Of a DNA stretch of 64,000 nucleotides, positions 22,191 to 34,090 are shown one piece after another. The translations under genes were made by a program, and so were the position numbers. Origin of the DNA: Arctopsyche grandis. Taxonomy: Eukaryota; Arthropoda; Insecta; Trichoptera; Hydropsychidae. How positions within the stretch are numbered: position 1 is the first letter of the stretch; every line of letters starts with the position of its first letter. The notes beneath the pieces are model-generated. The model was given only the letters and a program-made list of their open reading frames with translations. It did no database searches and had not been told where the DNA came from. The stretch spans positions 4,712,001-4,776,000 of the forward strand of contig NC_135355.1 of assembly GCF_051622035.1 (NCBI RefSeq). The letters are read 5' to 3'.

Positions 22191-22395
22191 GGTTTTACCC
22201 GGCTTCGCTTGGTATTTGTAATATAAACCGCTTAAATATGACTAATCTAATAGTAAACATTTTATTAAATTTATTTGAATAGTTTTATTTTATATAAATT
22301 TATTTGAATACTGATTTGTTTTTTTTTTCTATTAAATTGACTGTCACGAACAAACAAACATATATACTAAGTCTCTTTCGAAATTATATGTATAC
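22191..22395. repeat. Dispersed repeat family C, copy 1
   Basis: Starts TACTAGTGGTTTTACCCGGC and contains AATCTAATAGTAAACATT and AGTCTCTTTCGAAATTA. Copy 2 is at 43812-44040; the last block also opens the window at position 4. Class unknown. Confidence 0.6.
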
Positions 22396-22683
22396 CAGAA
22401 TCCGGCGCCGGCGCCCCCGGGGACTTTGAGTCCTTTGAATCGAAAAAAATCCAATCGGCGTCTATAAATCGAAAAATAAATAAATCGAATGTGTTGTCTA
22501 CAAACCAACCAACCAAGGTTACATATATGCAAAGTCTTTTTCTTAAATATATTAATAAGAATAAATATATGTAGACTTGAAATATGCAAATGCTTTCAGT
22601 TCAATCTAATTTAACATTTTTGGAATTTATTTTTATTTTCCTTCAATTACATATATGTATATGTTTGTTACAGTGAAAGCATG

Positions 22684-22946
22684 TTTCAAGTGAAAATATA
22701 TTTTCATCAATTCAAGCAGTGAAAATGTATCAAACAATGCATTTACAAAGTTTAACTCTATAAACTTAAACCTAACAACCCAATCTTAAATGAATAGGGC
22801 CAACCCTTACTTAACCTAACCTATCCTAACCCTGAAATAATACCAACCCTAACAATCTAATCTTAAATGAATAAAACCAACCATGAAAATGTAACTGGTT
22901 ATGATTTCACTGAGACGTCAATGAAAATATATTTTCACTTGAAATA
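22684..22946. mobile_element. Small inverted-repeat element with CCTAA-like interior
   Basis: The ends TTTCAAGTGAAAATATATTT and its complement lie at 22684 and 22946. Inside, ACCTAACCTATCCTAACCC resembles degenerate insect telomere repeat (CCTAA), and AATCTTAAATGAAT occurs twice. Confidence 0.5.
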
Positions 22947-22984
22947 TACATATACATATAGCATACAACATATACAGTTAGCAT

Positions 22985-23165
22985 ATTATGCTTTCGAGCA
23001 GAGTGGTCACGGGTTCCAGTCCCACTAGAGTCCCGCTGCTGGCCAGACCTTGATTTGAGACTCCAGGTCGATTGTTTCCTTTCCAATCTCTCTTGCAAAT
23101 CTCAAGTTATTCAGCGTCTTGAGAGTCACAAATATCCTAGTCTGACCAGCAGCATTTTAGCTCGT
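22985..23165 (+). mobile_element. SINE head fragment
   Basis: tRNA-like text with GAGCAGAGTGG and GGGTTCCAGTCCC boxes, then GCTGGCCAGACCTTGATTTG as in SINE-B. A reversed SINE segment follows at 23110-23160. Confidence 0.55.
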
Positions 23166-24654
23166 ATCAACGCAACCACGCCACTTGTCGGCTAAATATA
23201 TTATCAGTAAAACATTTTCCGATTTAAGTTTTAAGAAGTTGTTTATTTTTATAAAAATTTAAATTCTAAAACTATAACATAATAATGCACCCGATGATAT
23301 TTAATCGGACCTATAGTCTATAAATATAAATATTACGAACCGGTAATTTAATTGATCAGTTTAGCGTAGAATCGAACCAATTAACTGAATGTTTCTTCAT
23401 AAAGTTTTTAAAAGTTATTTGTTCATACGAATATAGGATCCGGTTGTCAGGATACATATGAAGGCGGTAGGATAAAATGAGTTAAAACGTTGCTTACTCG
23501 GTGGAGCGCCACAACGACCAGATTGTTCTTTAAGCGTCGCATGTACAAAACGACAACTCAACCATTCTTAAGCTAATGCATGCCAACCTAATCATTCATA
23601 CATGCATTCTTCTGAGCTAGAAAACGAAATCTCATACGAATATAAATTAAATTGTTTTATTCGAAATCTTTCATCGGGTCTAACAATTAGTATAATTCGT
23701 GAAAATGAATTGAATATGTATACGTTTATTTTTTTTCTAATATTTTGTTAAATAATATTATACAAAGTCATTACGTCTATGCTCCAGACTGTTAAAAAGT
23801 AAAAAATAAGCTCGTTAATTGTCCATTTTAGTAGTAAATTGTCCACCTTGTGTGATGTGGTTGTGATATTTGCATAGTGGTGTCATAGATGAAAATTTAC
23901 CGACTGGTCCAAATTTATAATTAGCGATAATTTATTTAAATTCGAAGCGTGTATGCAAATGTGATCATGTCAGAAATCAAACAATTCCGCGTGTACAATA
24001 TATTTAGATTTTCTAATGGTAATATATAGTGATGAGGTGTCTACATCATTAAAATTTTCGTGATTCGAAATTCTCAATAGAAAGGTTGGCAATGTCTGAC
24101 GCGGATAGTTTTGCAAGTACATATATATGTATAATAGTAAATGGCACGCTGAAGCGGATCTTCCTTTTAGTTTTATTTATATTATTTTATACACTATTTA
24201 ATAAAGATTTCATACAGGGTCAATAATTTTATGTGGGATTATTAAAATTTAAGATTCAAATGTCAAACTGGTGTAAATGTGTTTTTATCGGTGTAAAAAA
24301 AGTACACGCTTTAGGAATGTGAACAATTATGACATTTAAAATTACACCGGTATCGAATTTGACTATAGAATCGTTAAAATAATTGATCGAACGGATTCGT
24401 GTTTAACGAGGATATTAACGAAAATTGACTGTCAAATAAATATATTCGAATTTCGACATTTTCAGGGTTGCCAAAATTTTGTCGCATCATGTTTGAAAAA
24501 ATAATTCAATATGAAGTGAAATATTTACAATATATCGAAAGTATAGATTGCTACCTACGGCATGAGTAGTTTGGTTGATAGATAAATCACCCAACTTTGA
24601 TTGTGTTATTTGTATGAAATAAAATGTAAGTTTTTATCGCATAAAAAATATTGT

Positions 24655-24960
24655 TGCGTAGGGGTGGGTGGAGGATCCAAATAAAAGGCTAAAGTCGCTT
24701 CACAGCATTTATTAGGTGATTAAAAAGATCCACGCACAGCCAGTACTCCGTCCATAATCCCTTCATATGGTCTAAGTACCTGCTTATTAAGGGCGGATCG
24801 CTCACTGCATCTTCCTAGAAGCGTTTGTTTACCTATTGTTATAGTCACGTACCACATATGCAGTCCCACGCTTTCGCGCTATCATTTCTGAGAACTCTAG
24901 CGGGAAGCGACCAAATGCCGTTACCGACCACTAAGTCCATTCGGGGGTCTGCATTGTTAG
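24655..24960 (-). mobile_element. Solo LTR candidate, 3' part
   Basis: On the minus strand it ends AATAAATGCTGTGA, then TTGGATCCTCCACCCAC and CAACA at 24655. The polyadenylation signal and the block after it match the candidate at 40869-41287. The left border is not defined, and no retroviral-type gene is nearby. Confidence 0.5.
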
Positions 24961-25004
24961 CCGACAGCACTTCAGCCTGGAGATAATTCTCGAAAACCAA
25001 TTAT

Positions 25005-25450
25005 AACGACGCTCATTACCGTTTTTCCCGTTTTTGGGTGATTTTTTTTCACAGAAATCTTCCCAGACATGCATACAACAAATCCTGAAAGTTCCATCGT
25101 AATCGGTTGAGTGGCTTAGGAGCCTATACGAGACAGACAGACAGACAGACAAACAGACATTCAATTTTATATACATACTAGCTGAACCCGGCATGCGTTG
25201 CAATGCCACAATAACGCATGAAATTCCAGTTCCTGTTCCCGTTCCCATTTGTCGGAAAAACGCAGGCAGCGAATACATTTGAAATTATTGCGTTGCAATG
25301 ACACTCATTCCCGTTTTTCCCATTTTTGGGTGATTTTTTTACACAGTAATCTTCCCGGACATGCATACAACAAATCATGAAAGTTACATCGTAATCGGTT
25401 CAGTGGTTTAGGAGCCAATACCAGACACACATACAGTCATTCAATTCTAT
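25005..25450 (-). repeat. Dispersed repeat family D, two tandem copies
   Basis: The minus strand carries CCGATTACGATGGAACTTTC and TGCATGTC(C/T)GGGAAGAT twice (about 25165-25005 and 25440-25180). The second copy has the CCGGGTTCAGCTAGTA end and a short run of GGGAAC-like hexamers. Same family as 45785-46230. Class unknown. Confidence 0.65.
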
Positions 25451-25468
25451 ATATGTACATATATAGAA

Positions 25469-26717
25469 CAGTGCTACTCAAACTTTTTCAGTTGGCGGAC
25501 CAGCATATATTTTTCAGTAATTATCACGGACCAGCACCATATTTTTAAATAAAAAAGTTATATATGAATATGAGTGAAAATTTGTTCATATAACAAATAA
25601 AAATAATATTAAATATATGGAAGTAGTAAAATTTATTTTGTTGAATTCAAAGAAGTACAATATCTATATATGTATGTACCATATCATATATGTACTTAGA
25701 CAAAGATGAAAAATTAAAATGAAAAAAAAAATAATGAGACATGAGCTTGTTTGTTATTAGATAACTTATCCAGTCGTGGGTTTGTCGAAGACAATTAATT
25801 CCACACGTAATGGATCATGAATATTAACACTATTACAATATTTTGTCTTTATTAAACTAATGGTTGAGAAACCAGTCTCGTAAAGGTAAAAGAGTTTCAG
25901 TGCATATTCTTAAATATCTGGGAAGAATTCTGCTTTCGATTTGATCTAAAAGGGCGCAAGTGAAGTTGTGGTTTCAAAACACTTTTTTAATTCTTCATTT
26001 GTATTCAGATCAATTAGTTTATCTTCCAAATTAATTAATATATATGTTATAATAAGCTATTGTTTTAATTTTTTATTTACTTCTTTGGGATCCCAATTGA
26101 ATATTCGAATATTCGAGTATTCGAATTATTCGTCTGATTTTTCAAATATTATTCGTGTATATATTTTTTTATAAACTAAATACACAAAATCAACATGAAA
26201 AGAGTGATAACGAAGAAGCTGGCGATTATGAAGAAAATTAAATATATAATGGGGATAATTTTGATAAAAATGAAGAAAATGAAGAAGATGAAATGTCTAC
26301 ATGTGAAGAAACAGATTTGTATTCATTAAATACGGAAATGTTTGAAGAAAATCACTTTCCGATCGATAATAATCTATACAAAATTTTAGAAAACATCAGA
26401 AAAATAATACGAATATTTAAGAAGTCACCGGAGAAATATACATTTTTACAAGAAATCATAATGAATAAAGACAATAAAAAATTGGTAAATTATTATTGGC
26501 TGTAAAAACGAGGTGGAATTCAATGATAAGACGATTAATTCAAATTTATGCTTGGTACATATGTAATTTCCTTTTTTTTTTTTAATTTTCGAATATATTC
26601 GAATATTCGAATAGCTCTTGATTTACTATTCGATATTCGAATAGTTGAAGTCGTCGAATATTTGGGATCAGTACTGGGCCAGTACTGCTGCCGCGGACCA
26701 TAGTTTGAGTAGCACTG
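25469..26717. mobile_element. hAT element, 1249 bp, with perfect 8-bp target duplication
   Basis: Ends CAGTGCTACTCAAACT and the complement (AGTTTGAGTAGCACTG), flanked on both sides by ATATAGAA. hAT transposons make 8-bp duplications and often start CAGTG. The middle contains a second inverted structure (GGGATCCCA...TATTCGAATA ends, about 26093-26674). Confidence 0.8.
26230..26545 (+). pseudogene. hAT transposase fragment
   Basis: The plus strand reads an acidic stretch, then NIRKIIRIFKKSPEK and, after a stop, KRGGIQ. This resembles the hAT block I-R-K-x-V-x-x-F-R-K-S-P…TRWNS. Broken by stops, with no N-terminal BED finger or C-terminal dimer domain here. Confidence 0.55.
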
Positions 26718-26719
26718 AT

Positions 26720-28320
26720 ATAGAAGATATGTATTGTATCTGTATTTGTACAATTGTCAAGGCTGTCAAGGCGAGTGTACATGTTCAATTGAAATAAAAA
26801 TATGCCAATGATTTTTTTTTACGATGGTAGAATACTTTTGGACATCCCTGTTGTTCTGCTATGGCGATTTCACACCGATAGTTAAACAACTTAACCTGGT
26901 TGTGTGGAGATGATTCGGTGAGGTAATCATTTTCGGACATAACTAGCATTTTGACCGTCGAACACGCGCGTCTCTTTAATTTATTATTATTTTTTCGTTA
27001 ATTTCAGATAATTAATCACCCATTTATAATCGAATTGCGACGATGACGTGAACGGGGACAAGGTCGCCCCTACACATGGCGTGTACGAAAGTTCGAAAAT
27101 ATTGTCCATCGACGACCACACATTTATCAGTGGAGAAAATGTGATTTCTCGATAGCAAATTGGCATTACAAAAATATATACATATTGGCAATGCAACTCG
27201 GGAGTTCATATTCGCGATTGCATCATTTATCCGAAATACGTCAATAGATACGATGGGTGCAAATGTGACGTGAGTGATGCAATTTTCATGTGAAGTAATT
27301 TTTATTATTGCAACAGCGTTTAATGTTAACAACAAATGTATAATAAGCGTTTTTTTCTAGGTGTATTTAACGATGTAATTACGATTTTAAATATATCTGT
27401 GAGGCTTTGCAATAAAAGGTTTAGGCGAATTAAATCGATGAGACCGAAATGGAGTGGTTTATGTGTCGTAATATTTTCTCTTGATTGTTTTAACCATTTT
27501 TTTTTTGCATTATTATACATTTAACAGCAAATGTATTTCTATTATAATATTCAAGCATATTCTTACTTAATTTTTTCACTCAAAGGACATCTTTAGAAAT
27601 AAAATTTAAATACTTAAATCATAGCAATATAGTAAATTCTGTATATGTCTTTCTTAATTTTTTATAATTCTTCTTTTTCAATATCTTCATTGCTTTATAT
27701 ATTTTCGTTTTCTTTCACATATCATTTACTCAAATTTATCATTTATTTCGTTATTTATTTTTCCTCACTTATTTATCTCTTGAAAGTGCTATTTTTTTAG
27801 CATTAACTTATATATATGTATAAGATGAACCACTTGGATCTATCGGATTTGCCGCCTCCTTCAACTATGTTAAATAAATAAATAAATATAAGACGATTAG
27901 GTATAATGTATTATTGCATAAGCTCATGCCTGATTTTCATAGGATATGTAACAGTAAACGGGCACGAACTTATGCCATAGTCTAACAATAGGACAACAAC
28001 ATTTTCGGTCAGTTTTTTGTTGAGAAACTTTGAAATTAAACGGTCTGTAACTTTACAAATTTGATTAGTTAGTTTGTCAGTCAGTTTGGTCAAAAATAAT
28101 CTGATTAGATCCATCAAAATATCGTTTCATTAAGCGTAATAGCACAATAGAACTTCGTATTACAAAAATTGCAATTTGATAACAATACTGACCGTTAAAT
28201 AAATATAAAAACTGTCCAATCGATAACTTTAACTGTCCATTTATTATAGTAACTGATCAAAAACTCAATTAGAAATAAGATTTTTGGTATAAACACACAT
28301 TTATTTTAACTTTATCTTTA
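26720..28320. other. AT-rich DNA; LINE-like tail near its end
   Basis: No host gene recognised. A segment at 27780-27890 (GGATCTATCGGATTTGCCGC, then AAATAAATAAAT) matches 47880-47970 and looks like the 3' tail of a retroelement. Confidence 0.4.
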
Positions 28321-28450
28321 TCTTATGCGTTCGACTTCGTTTAAATTTCATTCAACATTTTTTTTCAAGACCAAAATTTTGTTTTACTATTTTTTTCTCT
28401 CTACTCATATGCTCAATTTTCCTTTTACATGTCTTTTTATAGTATTCTTC

Positions 28451-28687
28451 CTACATCGCTTCTGGAAAACGAACCCAAAAGACCTTCATATACATATATT
28501 CAATGTTATATCAATATGTATTATACAACCACAATTCACTAAACATTACTAGAAGTTTTACAGTATACTACATCGCTTCTGGAAAATGAACCCAAAAGAC
28601 CTTCATATATACATATATTCAATGTTATATCAATATGTATTATACAACCACAATGCACTTAACATTACTAGAAGTTTTACAGTATAC
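28451..28687. repeat. 117-bp tandem duplication
   Basis: Two almost identical units starting CTACATCGCTTCTGGAAAA at 28451 and 28568, differing at a handful of bases, so the duplication is recent. Confidence 0.85.
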
Positions 28688-28689
28688 AG

Positions 28690-29620
28690 TTTCTTTCAAT
28701 GACGTATACTTTTTGAGCTTCTTATTATCAAGTGTACATAGAGAGGCATCTAGCATTGAACCCGTGTGGAAATATGACCTTTTTACCGTCGAATATTATA
28801 TTTTCAGTCCACATGAAATTTGAGCGCCTCTTTACACGTGTCCCAGAAAGTCCGCTCTTGGCAATTGTGAATTTATTAGATTTAAATGATCGTTGATTGC
28901 CATTTAGACGCTTGCGCTATGTACTCTTCGTCACTTTCACTCTCGAATTCCCGTGGCTCACAAATGCCACGAGGTCACAGTCTGACCCACGAGAACCGCA
29001 GTCTGGTCCATCCCAGACAATGCGAGATGCCAATTAACGATTCCACGTCAAAGTCTACCGAATTATGGCCAACATGACCGTTTATGGTCAATAACCATCC
29101 GCATGAAGATGTACACTGGACGAGAGACGTGTGTGACATTTTGGCTTCATGTCCGGGTTCGAACATGTCACCTATGACCTACCAATGAAAATATTATCCT
29201 TGAAGAAAATCCTTGCGTATCAAGAATGTTGTCTAGTGTGTGTGTGTGTGTGGCCATTTGCATATGCGGCACTTTTTAAATATGTGCTTTGACAAAATGT
29301 CTATTTTTTATTCGAATTTACCTAATTTTGAAAGTCGTTGTGATTATGATGGCACATTATCGAATTGAAGAAAATCTTCTATTTTTTTGTACGCGATGTT
29401 GAAACATTTATTCTTCTGAAGACACCACTTCTGAAGAAGTGCCTTGTTTTTCAATTTTTACAATTTTAGAGACCAACCTTCATATAAAGTTGCTCAGGCC
29501 GATGAAAATAATGGAGCAAAGAAATGATAGCATAGCAATAAGGAAAAAGTATATATTGAATTTTGTTTAAGTATAAATTGAATTTTGTGGTACTTCATTA
29601 TAAATAAACATGAGCCATCT
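28690..29620. other. Unrecognised, moderately GC stretch at 28830-29170
   Basis: Short open frames on both strands (plus 28886-29077, minus 29166-28975) without a recognisable domain. It has a (GT)n run near 29237. Confidence 0.35.
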
Positions 29621-29628
29621 TCGGTATA

Positions 29629-29879
29629 TGAGCCGTTATATTTGAAAAAGTCCACTTTTCTTCATTTCCAGAAATATCTAACAAAACATGAAATATAATG
29701 CTTTACGTTTCACAATATTTAAAAATATAGGTGGCCTATTATATGTTTATTCTGCTTTTCCGATATCCTGGACATATCGAATGAAAATAAGTCATAACAA
29801 TTTATGAATGAAGTCAAACAGAAATAGTGTTTTTTGAACTGAAAATTGGACATCCGCCACTTTGAAATATAACGGCTCA
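29629..29879. mobile_element. TA-flanked MITE, 251 bp
   Basis: The ends TGAGCCGTTATATTT and its complement are each flanked by TA. Non-coding; Tc1/mariner-type duplication. Confidence 0.7.
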
Positions 29880-29899
29880 TACGTGATTGCCAAATTTGG

Positions 29900-31008
29900 A
29901 GCTTCCCAATAATTGATTTGTGTATTTTTGTATTAAATTAGTAACTATAGAATATATACAATAAAAAATTATGCTTTTATACTCGATCGAAAAAAAATTC
30001 CAAGTATATTTTTGAAGAATTTCAATCTTTAAGCTATTGAAATCGAATTCTATTGTAAACTGGCTGTGTATATAGACACGACAGAAACTATTGAAAAGAA
30101 GAGACGGATCGTTTCGCGAAAAAAAATAGGTCTCACAGACCTTTTTTGCGAGTTGAAAGGTTATCCGTGAAAAAATCAGCCGAGTGATTTCGCCGAGTCA
30201 TTCATCAGGATAGTGTTGTGACATGCATGATTGATGATTTGTCAGATCAGGAGAAACAGGAGGACATTTGAAGGATGCTTTTACCAAATTATACAAACTT
30301 AATTGAAAAATATCCTACTCAAGCCCGGTCGTTTGAACTTTAAACTTCAATTATGTGTTAAGCGAAACGCAGATTATGAATTCGATATAAGCGCGCATAT
30401 ATTAACGCACCGAGAAAATGCTTTGCGATTTTTAATTATGCACTAAAATGTCCCCGTCTTAACATTATTATAAACACTTTGCAAGGATGAAATGCTTAGT
30501 TTTTTTTTGATAGACTTAAGGATCTTTTTGAGTGTGTCAAAAGTGGCGTTTGACCTCTGGCTGTGATTGGAAATTTGGTCTTTGGGCTTAGTGTCGATCG
30601 CCCTCGATGAATATGTTTATTTCTAATTAGTGTTTAATTTTGAGTTTCGGTTTCGCAAGTCGACCTAGACATTTGTTTCTCGCCGAAGCAGGTTGTTGCG
30701 GTCACGTACATTGTGTGAAGTCGACATCTAATATTGCTATGAATCATTCGAGTTTCAACTATCACTTTCGCCTGGTGTCGGTGCGTAATCATTGCCTGTC
30801 AATTTTTGTCGCCGTATAATTTGTAAATCTGTTCCCCATTGGATTAATGAGACTGTTAAAATCGCGTTGGGAAATATTATTATAGGATCGTTTTACACTT
30901 TGCCCGGAATCGCCATTTTGTTTCACCTATAGATCATAAGCCTACTTAATGCGTACACATTGGTATAGTACAGGGGCTTTCAACAAAACATACATTTTAT
31001 TTTATTTT

Positions 31009-31010
<2 letters not shown>
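29900..31010. other. No gene recognised
   Basis: No domain-bearing frame. 30580-30910 looks unique and less AT-rich, but nothing can be assigned to it. Confidence 0.35.

Positions 31011-31013
<3 letters not shown>

Positions 31014-31051
<38 letters not shown>
31014..31051. repeat. (TA)n microsatellite at the LINE-A 3' tail
   Basis: Pure AT dinucleotide run just beyond the 3' end of the minus-strand LINE-A copy. Confidence 0.9.
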
Positions 31052-31055
<4 letters not shown>

Positions 31056-31070
31056 TTTATTCTAAACAGA

Positions 31071-32040
31071 CCATTGTGGCATAACAGGAATTCCTAAAGC
31101 GCCACAATGGTCAAAAACATAACACAAAAAAAACAAAATAACAATTAAACACAAATCAATACACAACGAAAATAATACACCCATCAATTATACATAAAAA
31201 AATACATTTGAACATAAACATAAATACATCCATACATAAACATAAAAAACAGCATTTAATAATAACAGATAAAGTAAAAATATCAAATAAAAAAATATAT
31301 AGCATAAGGAATGCCTTGCACCTACAGGCAGTTTCAATAAATATGTAAGAAACAACTACAAATACAAAACATCCCTGTAGGCCCAAATGGAAGAGAGTTA
31401 ATCAAAATTGCACTCATAAATCACAATCAATCATGAAAACAATGATGAGCGCAGACTACCAGATAAATGGGTTAGAGTAATTTCCGACAATTTACGCTCA
31501 CTTAGGTGGAAAATATCACATTCAGTCTCGGCAGCAACGATTTCATTAAGAAGTCGAATAGCTCTTGGAATAGGAGCCATTCGAAAAAGGACTGTGCGGG
31601 CAGGAGGTACAGCCAGCAAATGATGATGTCTACCACGCACATAGTGATTAGGGACATAAAGTCCCAACTGCTCCAGCAACAACGGGCATGACGTATTACC
31701 ACGTAAGAGCAGGAGAACGAAACGAATTAATGAGAAGTTTCTCTGAAGTTCAAGGGAATTATACCCAAGCATGCCCAAAAGGAAAGGAGTGGGGTAGAGA
31801 TATGGGTAATACCCATATTCTTTCCTATATAGGAAACGAAGAAATGCTTTTTGCACTTTCTCAATCATCAGAGAGTAATTTGCTTCATGCGGATTCCACA
31901 CAATCGCATTATACTCTAGCTTACTTCTCACAAGCGAATTGAAAAGCAAGCGAGAAGACAAAGGATTGGAGAATAATCTTGCATATCTCAAAACAAATCC
32001 AAGTCGACGAAAGGAATCGTCAGCGACTTTCTTAATATGG
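31071..32040 (-). pseudogene. LINE-A, C-terminal part of ORF2, 3' UTR and hairpin
   Basis: The best-preserved copy of this non-LTR retrotransposon. An open frame at 31991-31431 (186 codons) encodes the region after the reverse transcriptase: SLVRSKLEYNAIVWNPHEAN, then IEKVQKAFLRFLYRK and MAPIPRAIRLLNEIV, as in Jockey/CR1-related elements. A 3' UTR of about 320 bp and the hairpin (31110-31071, stem CCATTGTGGC / GCCACAATGG) follow. The 5' end is truncated, as usual for target-primed insertions, near 32040 where a MITE fragment begins. Confidence 0.85.
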
Positions 32041-32261
32041 TTGTGATCAATATTTTAACAGTCGGAATTTTATACCTTGTGAAGAATCAGTATTATATTA
32101 TAAATATTTAATTTCATTACACATTTCCCAGAACATAACTCTCGGCTACACCGACCAGACCAAATGTATAAAAATGTGAGCGACTAAGAAATCAAGAGAA
32201 TTGCCGAATGCGTGTAATAGACAATTTCACGGATTCGGTGTAACATATACATAGATATACA

Positions 32262-32720
32262 GCCAGCAGCATACATGTCGTTAAGCTTCTGCTTAACACC
32301 GAGAGGCGCCGGGTTCGATCCCATGAGCTGACCTCCATTGAAAAGAATTTTTCTGAGTACATCTGTAGTGCTGCTGGTCAGACTTGGATATTTGTGACTC
32401 CAGGTCGATCGTTTCCTATCAGAGTTTCTCTGATTTCATTGTTGAAACGGTTCCCGTTAAAAAAAAATGGCTAAAAATTCTTCTTACCTACTATGTCACC
32501 ACTATTTGAGTATGATTAATGTACAATAAAATTTATGTACAATTCATAGATGTCTCATTAATTTGCGAGTTTTTCAGTGTCTCGTAAATCAACGACTTGT
32601 AAAAAAAATAAAAAAATGCTGCATTGTAATTGCTATTGTAATATGTAATTGGCCAGGAAGGCGCATTGGGGTTTACCTGTAAGGCCTTCCTGGTATATAT
32701 ACATATATGTAAAAAATAAA
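32262..32720 (+). mobile_element. SINE-A, full length
   Basis: Head at 32262 with GGGTTCGATCCC B box, body, and tail hairpin at 32653-32693 with a perfect stem, then a TATATA/AAATAAAT tail. Confidence 0.85.
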
Positions 32721-32728
32721 TAAATATA

Positions 32729-32815
32729 CCAGGAAGGCTTGACAGGAAGACCCCAATGCGCCTTCCTGGATAATTAATTACAAAAAATGCAGCATTTTAT
32801 TATTAAAAAATCACT
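32729..32815 (-). mobile_element. SINE tail fragment, tail-to-tail with the preceding SINE
   Basis: Hairpin at 32769-32729 (CCAGGAAGGC / GCCTTCCTGG) plus AATGCTGC-like body end. With the SINE at 32262 it forms a tail-to-tail pair. Confidence 0.75.
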
Positions 32816-32856
32816 GTATTTCCAGAAGTTGAAGAACACGAAATAACAATAAATTG

Positions 32857-33275
32857 GATGCGGTGCATCCGCTCTAAAATCGCCAGACAAATTGAAAGAC
32901 AGATTAACGGACGGCTGCTTTAAATGCAATTCTCATCTTCTCGAATGATAGATTGAACATCAGATGACGGGTAACCTTTCGATGTGCACAGATGCAATTA
33001 TTAAAATGGTAATTATTAAAATTGAGTTGGATCTTTCAGGCGAGTTTAATAAGGCAAGATTCGATAAGTTCCGAATCTTGTTATTAAAGTTATTAAACTC
33101 AAGTTCAAGTTCTCAAGTTATTAAACTCGCCAGAAAGATCCAACTCAATTTTAATAATTGCATCTGTGCACATCGAAAGGTTACTCGTCTTCTGATGTGC
33201 AATCTATCATTCGAGAAAACGAGAATTACGTTTAAAGCTGCCATTCTGTTAATCTGGCGATTTTAGAGCGGATGC
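32857..33275. mobile_element. Long fold-back element
   Basis: Almost completely palindromic: arms of about 180 bp ending GGATGC(G/A)GTGCATCCGC and containing AATTGAGTTGGATCTTTC. A related copy is at 39728-40018. Reading frames within it are palindrome artefacts. Confidence 0.75.
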
Positions 33276-33413
33276 ACCAGACCCCAATTTATCAGAGAAT
33301 TAATCCATTGAGACATATATGGATTTAAGATTTGTACATAATTTTACAAATTGTACATACAATAAATACAGAAGATGATGACAACAGAAAAGATGATTTT
33401 TTGAAAATTTAGA

Positions 33414-33575
33414 GGAACCGTTTCAACAATGATCAGATGTAATTGGCAAACTTTGATAAGAAACGATCGATTTGGAGTCACAAATACCCCCAAATCTAAC
33501 CAGCAGTATGGCGGATTGAACCCACTGATCACTTGGTGTTATACATACACGCTACCATTAAACCATACTGCTGGC
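33414..33575 (-). mobile_element. SINE-A head and body fragment
   Basis: Minus-strand match to the SINE head (ACCAGCAGTATGG at the right end) and to the GAAACGATCGA / GGAACCGTTTCAACAATGA body blocks; no tail. Confidence 0.65.
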
Positions 33576-33617
33576 TATATATTTCGATATGTAAAGAGTC
33601 TTATAAAATTAAGATGC

Positions 33618-34090
33618 AGTGCATTTGACGAAAAATGCTACTGTGCCTGAAGAAAAAGATGTATTTTGTCAGTGATGACTTGTGAATGTGAAACTTGGAA
33701 ATTGAACGTCAAGATGTTATATAAAGTCCAATGCACTCAAAGAAGTATGGAACGTTGTATGTTCAGCATTACAAGGAGGGATAGGAAACGGAATATTTGG
33801 CTGAGAAGTATGACAAAGGTAGTAGATATTGTGGAGAGAGCGAAAATGTTGGTCTCGTAGCTAGACTAATGGATGAAAGGTAGACAAAAGAAGTGCTAGA
33901 ATTGTACAAGGGTGAAAGTAAGGCTCCAATGAAGATGTGTAGACGAAATTACAAAAATGTATGGGGTAAGATGGATGAGAGTTGCGCAAAAAATGGAAAC
34001 GTGTTGAACCTCTTCATCTATGGATGTAAATGATGTGGTGCATATCCTTTAAAAATAAAGGATCTCACCGATGGAATGATTTATCTCGCA
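33618..34090 (+). pseudogene. RTE-clade LINE, C-terminal fragment
   Basis: The plus strand reads CILSVMTCECETWKLNVKML, then QRSMERCMFSITRRDRKRN, a match in pattern to the end of RTE ORF2 (…V-x-T-Y-G-x-E-T-W…Q-R-A-M-E-R-x-M…R-D-x-x-R-N). After frameshifts, TKEVLELY and WMRVAQKW follow. Several stops; dead. Confidence 0.7.

Noticed and set aside
32964-33266. A 100-codon plus frame
   Set aside because: Lies across the long fold-back element; sequence similarity between its halves is due to the palindrome.
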